Positions 23,076 through 27,061 of a DNA stretch of 27,061 nt are shown one piece after another. The position numbers and the translations under genes were made by a program. The number at the start of each line of letters is the position of its first letter. The first letter of the stretch is position 1. This DNA comes from Candidatus Gottesmanbacteria bacterium. GTDB lineage: Bacteria > Patescibacteriota > Microgenomatia > UBA10105 > UBA927. Location: contig JACPFZ010000033.1 of assembly GCA_016182725.1 (NCBI GenBank), forward strand, positions 1 through 27,061, written 5' to 3'. The notes beneath the pieces were generated by a model. It had not been told where the DNA came from. It was given only the letters and a program-made list of their open reading frames with translations, and ran no database searches.

Positions 23076-24386
23076 TTACAGTATTTTCTTTCCGGTTAAA
23101 ATCTTTCGTACGTCCAGCATGGCGGAATACGTCGGCAAAATCCATAACATTTGATCTTTTTGTGTTTCTTTCAGAGCTTTCTGAAGCGCTTCTTCTAAAT
23201 TTCCGTGCATGTTGAAAGCCGTTCCTACATACTTTAGGCGAAGTCCTAAATCATACTGACGATCACCACAAACAAATATTTTTTCCTTATAATTTTTAAG
23301 GGTTTCAAAATCCACATCCCAAATCCAGCTCACATCCGTGCCATCAGGAATGCGGTCATTCAATACTAAAAGAATTGGACCCTTTTGTTTTGAGGATAAG
23401 ACTGTACGCAATGACTCGTTAAATCCAGTGGGATTTTTGGACAATAAAATTTTTACTCGTTTACCCTCTGCGTCAATCTCTTCCATTCGACCGAATGCAG
23501 GAGTAAAGTTTTTGAGCGCCTCTCTTATGTCATGATCGGAAATCTCCACTTCTTTCGCCACCATCGCTGCTGCTAATGTATTGTAGCGGTTATATACCCC
23601 CTCAATCGGCGAAGGAAAATCGCGACTTATTACGTCAACTCGTGGATGAGTAAGTCTACACTTGCCGCATGCCCATTTACCCAAATGAGAAAAATATACT
23701 CCGCCAAAAGTTAAACGACTCCCGCACCGCGGACAGTAAATGGTATCCGTCGCATGCTGCATGTTCGGAAGAAACAATGATGCATCCTCAAGACCAAAGT
23801 ATTTAACTGTTGTGGCAAGTTTTTCTCCGACAAGCACTACATGCGGATCATCAGCGTTAATGATAACCACCGTTTGATGCATTTTGATACTTTGATTCCC
23901 GGTATCGAGCTTCAAAAGTGCCTCCTGCCATTTTTCTGCAATCACATCTACTTCTCCATACCGGTCTAGTTGATCACGAAAAAGATTAGTGAGAACAATA
24001 ATGTTCGGCATGAGTGTTTTAAGAATGTTTGGCAAAGTTGCCTCGTCAACTTCAAAAATAAAATAATCGGAGGTGAGTCGCCCATTCCATCCAGCATCGG
24101 TAAGAAATGCAGAAACCAGACCATTATTAAGGTTTGCGCCGCTTGCGTTATGCTGCACCGAAAGCCCTTTGTACCTCAAAATCGTCTCAACCATTTTGAC
24201 CGTCGTTGTTTTCCCATTTGTTCCCGCAATGAGGATAATGTTCTTTTGCTGCTTACTAAATTTTTGAAGGATAGCTGGATCGAGTCGAAGCGCAATCTCC
24301 CCCGGCCATGTCGCCCCCGCACCCAGTCTCAAAGTTTTACTAATAAGACAAACTAATTTTCCAGCAAAAATTGCTATTTGGAACAT
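23076..24386 (-). CDS. murT: Lipid II isoglutaminyl synthase ATP-dependent subunit (MurT-like Mur ligase)
   Basis: The 436-residue Mur-ligase relative activates the D-Glu carboxylate of lipid II for amidation with ammonia from GatD. The N-terminus carries LRLGAGATWPGEIALRLDP, followed by the P-loop AGTNGKTTT (55-63) and TNLFRDQLDRYGEVD. A four-cysteine zinc ribbon (Cys218, 221, 240, 243) marks MurT rather than MurE or MurF. The C-terminal domain has DGTDVSWIWDVDFE with the MurT aspartate region near 351-357. Residues 160-170 (LDTGNQSIKMH) come from a repeat shared with gatB. The ATG is 7 bp after the htpX stop. Confidence 0.92.
   Translation of the reverse strand: MFQIAIFAGKLVCLISKTLRLGAGATWPGEIALRLDPAILQKFSKQQKNIILIAGTNGKTTTVKMVETILRYKGLSVQHNASGANLNNGLVSAFLTDAGWNGRLTSDYFIFEVDEATLPNILKTLMPNIIVLTNLFRDQLDRYGEVDVIAEKWQEALLKLDTGNQSIKMHQTVVIINADDPHVVLVGEKLATTVKYFGLEDASLFLPNMQHATDTIYCPRCGSRLTFGGVYFSHLGKWACGKCRLTHPRVDVISRDFPSPIEGVYNRYNTLAAAMVAKEVEISDHDIREALKNFTPAFGRMEEIDAEGKRVKILLSKNPTGFNESLRTVLSSKQKGPILLVLNDRIPDGTDVSWIWDVDFETLKNYKEKIFVCGDRQYDLGLRLKYVGTAFNMHGNLEEALQKALKETQKDQMLWILPTYSAMLDVRKILTGKKIL
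23875..23913. repeat. Dispersed in-frame repeat, copy 2 (in murT)
   Basis: This is the partner of 19464-19502, matching at 31 of 39 positions. It encodes LDTGNQSIKMH between the helix EKWQEALLK and the strand VVIINADD of MurT, a surface-loop position. Confidence 0.72.
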
Positions 24387-24393
24387 GGATGCG

Positions 24394-25293
24394 TCACATC
24401 GAACGCAAAATCTTTATGCGTTCGTCAATGGGTGGGTGGGTATCGAAAAGCGAAGAAAACCATGCATGAAATTGTTTCCCCTTGAATGGGTTGGTGATGT
24501 AAAGATGGGCAGTGGCATTGGTGGCGGCTTCCAATACTTCATGGTCTTTTTTTAATTTTTCCAGTGCGCGCGCAAGACCTTCTGGGTAGCGCGTAAGGTA
24601 GGCGCCTGACGCATCAGCGAGAAATTCCCGCTTCCGTGATACTGCAAGCTGAATAAACATCGCAATGATGGGCGAAACAATCGCAAGCACAATGCCCACA
24701 ACGATAAGGAGTTGACCTGTATTTCGATCATCATCACGATCCCGCCTTCCTCCTCCCCACCAAAGGCTTCGCATAAACATATCAGCTAAAAATGCAACCG
24801 TACCCACAAGAACAGCAATCACCGCCAGAAGCCGCGTGTCATAGTTTCTGATATGAGAAAGTTCGTGGGCAATGACTCCTTCCAGCTCTCGGCGCTCTAA
24901 TCGATTGAGAATGCCAGTTGTTGCACAAACCACGGCATGCGCAGGGTCTCGGCCGGTGGCAAACGCATTCATGGCAGTGTCGTCAATGACATAGAGTTTC
25001 GGTTTGGGAATACCAGCTGCAATTGCGAGATTTTCTGCAACCGTGAAAAAGTCAAAGTGTCGCTTTCTGTCTGCTGGCCGAGCGCCAGACATAGCAAGGA
25101 CCATTTTGTCTCCCCAGTAGTAGCTCGCAAAACTGGAAATGACCGAAAATAAAACAGCAATCCATAACCAGGAATTACCATACCCCAGCGCCTGGCCAAG
25201 GATGTACCCGACCAAAACGACAAACACCACGTATCCCGTCATAAAGACGTACGTTTTGGTTTTATTAGAATTGACTTGGGAAGTTATCGTCAT
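24394..25293 (-). CDS. htpX: HtpX-type membrane zinc metalloprotease (M48)
   Basis: The 299-residue protease should degrade damaged membrane proteins. Two N-terminal membrane helices lie near 15-35 and 41-58, and two more near 154-174 and 194-216. The zinc site is HELSH (143-147) with the third ligand Glu223 in KREFLADASGAYLTRYP. NAFATGRDPAHAVV and FDTHPPIDERIKIL are further family signatures. It lies 69 bp after lemA, a common pairing, with a strong hairpin in the gap, and 7 bp before murT. Confidence 0.95.
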   Translation of the reverse strand: MTITSQVNSNKTKTYVFMTGYVVFVVLVGYILGQALGYGNSWLWIAVLFSVISSFASYYWGDKMVLAMSGARPADRKRHFDFFTVAENLAIAAGIPKPKLYVIDDTAMNAFATGRDPAHAVVCATTGILNRLERRELEGVIAHELSHIRNYDTRLLAVIAVLVGTVAFLADMFMRSLWWGGGRRDRDDDRNTGQLLIVVGIVLAIVSPIIAMFIQLAVSRKREFLADASGAYLTRYPEGLARALEKLKKDHEVLEAATNATAHLYITNPFKGKQFHAWFSSLFDTHPPIDERIKILRSM

Positions 25294-25316
25294 AGAAACC
25301 TCGACTTCTTGAGTTT

Positions 25317-25348
25317 AAAGCTTAGCTTTGACGACAAAGCTAAGCTTT
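25317..25348. terminator. Perfect 14 bp hairpin between lemA and htpX
   Basis: AAAGCTTAGCTTTG and CAAAGCTAAGCTTT pair fully around a 4-base loop. On the plus strand it is followed by a T run, the strongest terminator direction, but no plus-strand gene is present. On the minus strand only TTTAAAC follows, so it is at best a partial terminator reducing read-through into htpX. Confidence 0.55.
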
Positions 25349-25362
25349 TTTACACGTTGGCA

Positions 25363-25917
25363 TCAGGAGAAATCCACTTTTACGTTTTTGCGTTCTTCTT
25401 CCGTTGCACCGAAGAATTCTTTCTCATGAAATCCTAAACGTTCGTTGAGGAGCGTATTGGGAAACGTCCGGATCTTAACGTTAAATTCCATAACTGAATT
25501 GTTGTAATACTGCCGGGCATACGCCACCTTATCTTCGGTATCGGAAAGTTCCTTTTGGAGCTGGACAAAATTTTCATTCGCCTTAAGCTGGGGATAGTTT
25601 TCTGCAAGAGCCAAAAGTTTCCCTAATGCTCCCGAAAGCACGTCGCTTGCTTGCGCTTTAGAATCCATGCCTCTTGCTGCAAGCATCGCCTTGTGCGCCT
25701 GGGTAACCGCAGTCAGAATCCCCTTTTCATGCTTGGCGTACCCTTTTACGGTTTCGATAAGATTGGGGATAAGGTCTGCACGGCGTTTGAGCTGCACGTC
25801 AATTTGACTCCATGCTTCCTCAATCTGCGCTTTCAGAGAAACGAGCCCATTATAGAGGCTCCAGACGTAGATAATAAGAAGAAGGAGAATAGCGCCGATA
25901 ACAAGTAGTGGACTCAT
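25363..25917 (-). CDS. lemA: LemA family membrane protein
   Basis: The 184-residue protein has one N-terminal membrane helix (about 4-22, LLVIGAILLLLIIYVWSLYN) and a helical bundle with the LemA pattern: LKAQIEEAWSQIDVQLKRRA, DLIPNLIETVKGYAKHEKGI, YNNSVMEFNVKIRTFPNTLL and a GFHEKEFF end. The ATG at 25917 is chosen because AAGGAGGGTGA lies just upstream and the helix starts there; an earlier in-frame start at 25968 would add an unlikely tail. LemA proteins have no settled function. The pairing with htpX suggests envelope quality control. It begins 32 bp after the polX stop. Confidence 0.94.
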   Translation of the reverse strand: MSPLLVIGAILLLLIIYVWSLYNGLVSLKAQIEEAWSQIDVQLKRRADLIPNLIETVKGYAKHEKGILTAVTQAHKAMLAARGMDSKAQASDVLSGALGKLLALAENYPQLKANENFVQLQKELSDTEDKVAYARQYYNNSVMEFNVKIRTFPNTLLNERLGFHEKEFFGATEEERKNVKVDFS

Positions 25918-25949
25918 AATTTCACCCTCCTTGCACCCGCCGTCTAAGC

Positions 25950-27061
25950 TCAAGCGGGCAATAACCAATCTTTAAATTCATTATACCCCAAACAGTTCAC
26001 AATGTCATGTTTGGTTGCCCATCCACGGCGGGCAACCGACACACCGTAGCGCATCACATCCATCTGATCAATCACGTGGGAATCGGTATTTATGCAAAAT
26101 CGCACGCCTGCCTCACGCGCTTCATATACGAGGTCATCGGGAAGATCCAAGCGATCCGGATATGCGTTAATTTCAAGTGCGATATCGTGCCTTTTGCACA
26201 CGGCAAATATTTCTGGCCAATTGGCATCTACCCCTTCTCGTTTGGTCAAGAGCCTACCGGTAGGATGTCCAAAAATACGCACTTTCGGATGCGCCGTAAG
26301 TCCTGCAAGAATGCGTTTTGTTATCATTGCTCGCGCTTGAGTAAAACTGGAGTGAAGAGATATGATAACGGCATCGACATAGGCAAACGCCTCCTCAGGC
26401 AACGCGAGCTTTCCATCGGGGAGTATATCTACTTCACACATGATGAATAAATGTACTCGTTTTTTCACGCGTTCTTTCCATGAGTAAAATTGTTGTTCAT
26501 ACCATTCTTTCCTTTTTTCCATCACAGAAATGATCTGCTTTTTTGATAATGTAGACATGCTGGGATTGTGATCGCTGACGCCGATGTATTCGTAGCCAAA
26601 ACGCACTGCCTTATCGAGGTGTTCCTTGACCGGACTTGCTCCAATGTCGTGCGATGCCGGGAAATCGTAATCCGTGTGCATGTGGAGATCTCCTTTGATA
26701 TCCGAAAGTTCAACAAGCTTCGGCAATCCCCCAAGTTTACCCTGAAAAGCTTCTGAGCTTTTTAGGGCCACTTCAATTTCCCCCTTATCCTCTCGAAGCT
26801 CCGGCGGAATGTAGGCCATCTTCAGAGCCTTATAGAATGCCTCTTCCGAGCTAAATTCATCCATTTTCCCTGTTTTGACCTCTTTAATGCCATATTCGTT
26901 CAGGCTCAACCCATGGGTCTGTGCGTATGAGCGAAGCTTAATATTGTGATTCTTGCTTCCAGTGAAGTATTGAAGCATAGCCCCGTATGCTTCCGGCTTT
27001 TGCACCCGTAAATCCACTTGTCTTCCGTTATTGAGAAGAAGAGTCGCACCGGTAGATCCTT
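25950..27061 (-). CDS. polX: DNA polymerase X with PHP domain, 5' end cut off
   Basis: The frame is open to the window edge; about 370 C-terminal residues are visible. The end of the PolX polymerase part reads STGATLLLNNGRQVDLRV, then QKPEAYGAMLQYFTGSKNHN. A short linker leads to the PHP phosphoesterase domain with DLHMHTDYD, YIGVSDHNPSMS, CEVDILPDG, ISLHSSF, FGHPTGRLL, LEINAYPDRLDL and NTDSHV. Bacterial PolX fills gaps in base-excision repair, and its PHP domain supplies 3'-5' exonuclease activity. The loop after the first HxH is DYDFPASHDIGASP, where the common form is a short SDG turn. The product ends KDWLLPA. Confidence 0.93.
   Translation of the reverse strand, partial: GSTGATLLLNNGRQVDLRVQKPEAYGAMLQYFTGSKNHNIKLRSYAQTHGLSLNEYGIKEVKTGKMDEFSSEEAFYKALKMAYIPPELREDKGEIEVALKSSEAFQGKLGGLPKLVELSDIKGDLHMHTDYDFPASHDIGASPVKEHLDKAVRFGYEYIGVSDHNPSMSTLSKKQIISVMEKRKEWYEQQFYSWKERVKKRVHLFIMCEVDILPDGKLALPEEAFAYVDAVIISLHSSFTQARAMITKRILAGLTAHPKVRIFGHPTGRLLTKREGVDANWPEIFAVCKRHDIALEINAYPDRLDLPDDLVYEAREAGVRFCINTDSHVIDQMDVMRYGVSVARRGWATKHDIVNCLGYNEFKDWLLPA

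Noticed and set aside
1..27061. Alternative genetic code with TGA read as Gly (known in some Patescibacteria)
   Set aside because: TGA ends several genes at the correct place (for example carB, atpB, lemA and htpX) and no conserved gene contains an internal in-frame TGA.

Overview
The window is a gene-dense stretch of a bacterial chromosome in which every supported gene lies on the minus strand, so transcription runs from high to low coordinates. Gene families, compact size, short spacers and ATGA-type overlaps suggest a Candidate Phyla Radiation (Patescibacteria, Parcubacteria-like) genome. This assignment comes from protein character only, with moderate confidence. TGA is used as a normal stop codon. 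I saw no tRNA, rRNA, CRISPR array or transposase gene.

Layout in transcription order. (1) 27061-24394: a partial polX, lemA and htpX. (2) 24386-15943: murT and gatD (lipid II amidation), gatC, gatA and gatB (tRNA-dependent amidotransferase), then dnaE. (3) 15936-9302: a promoter followed by a complete F-type ATP synthase operon, atpZ-B-E-F-H-A-G-D-C. It is tightly packed except for a 239 bp inverted-repeat element that exactly fills the space between atpG and atpD. (4) 9141-8668: a small CBS-pair protein. (5) 8671-386: a promoter, a leader-peptide and attenuator region, then carA, carB (frameshifted), pyrB, a fumarate reductase/succinate dehydrogenase-type flavoprotein, and pyrC. A partial LOG-family gene follows at 335-1.

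The pyrimidine operon encodes the route from glutamine and bicarbonate to dihydroorotate. No dihydroorotate dehydrogenase (pyrD) is present, and the flavoprotein occupies the place where one might expect it. The leader combines a short translated ORF, an eight-T tract and a terminator hairpin that holds the leader stop codon. This is the arrangement of UTP-sensing attenuation known from Escherichia coli pyrBI.

The gatB, gatD and murT genes carry in-frame insertions of short degenerate repeats: AT-rich units, a CCCTAAA-like heptamer array, and a 39 bp sequence shared by gatB and murT. Two conserved genes, carB and gatB, each lack a conserved block of about 70 bp. The carB loss also breaks the frame; the gatB loss keeps it. 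These may be real lesions or assembly faults.
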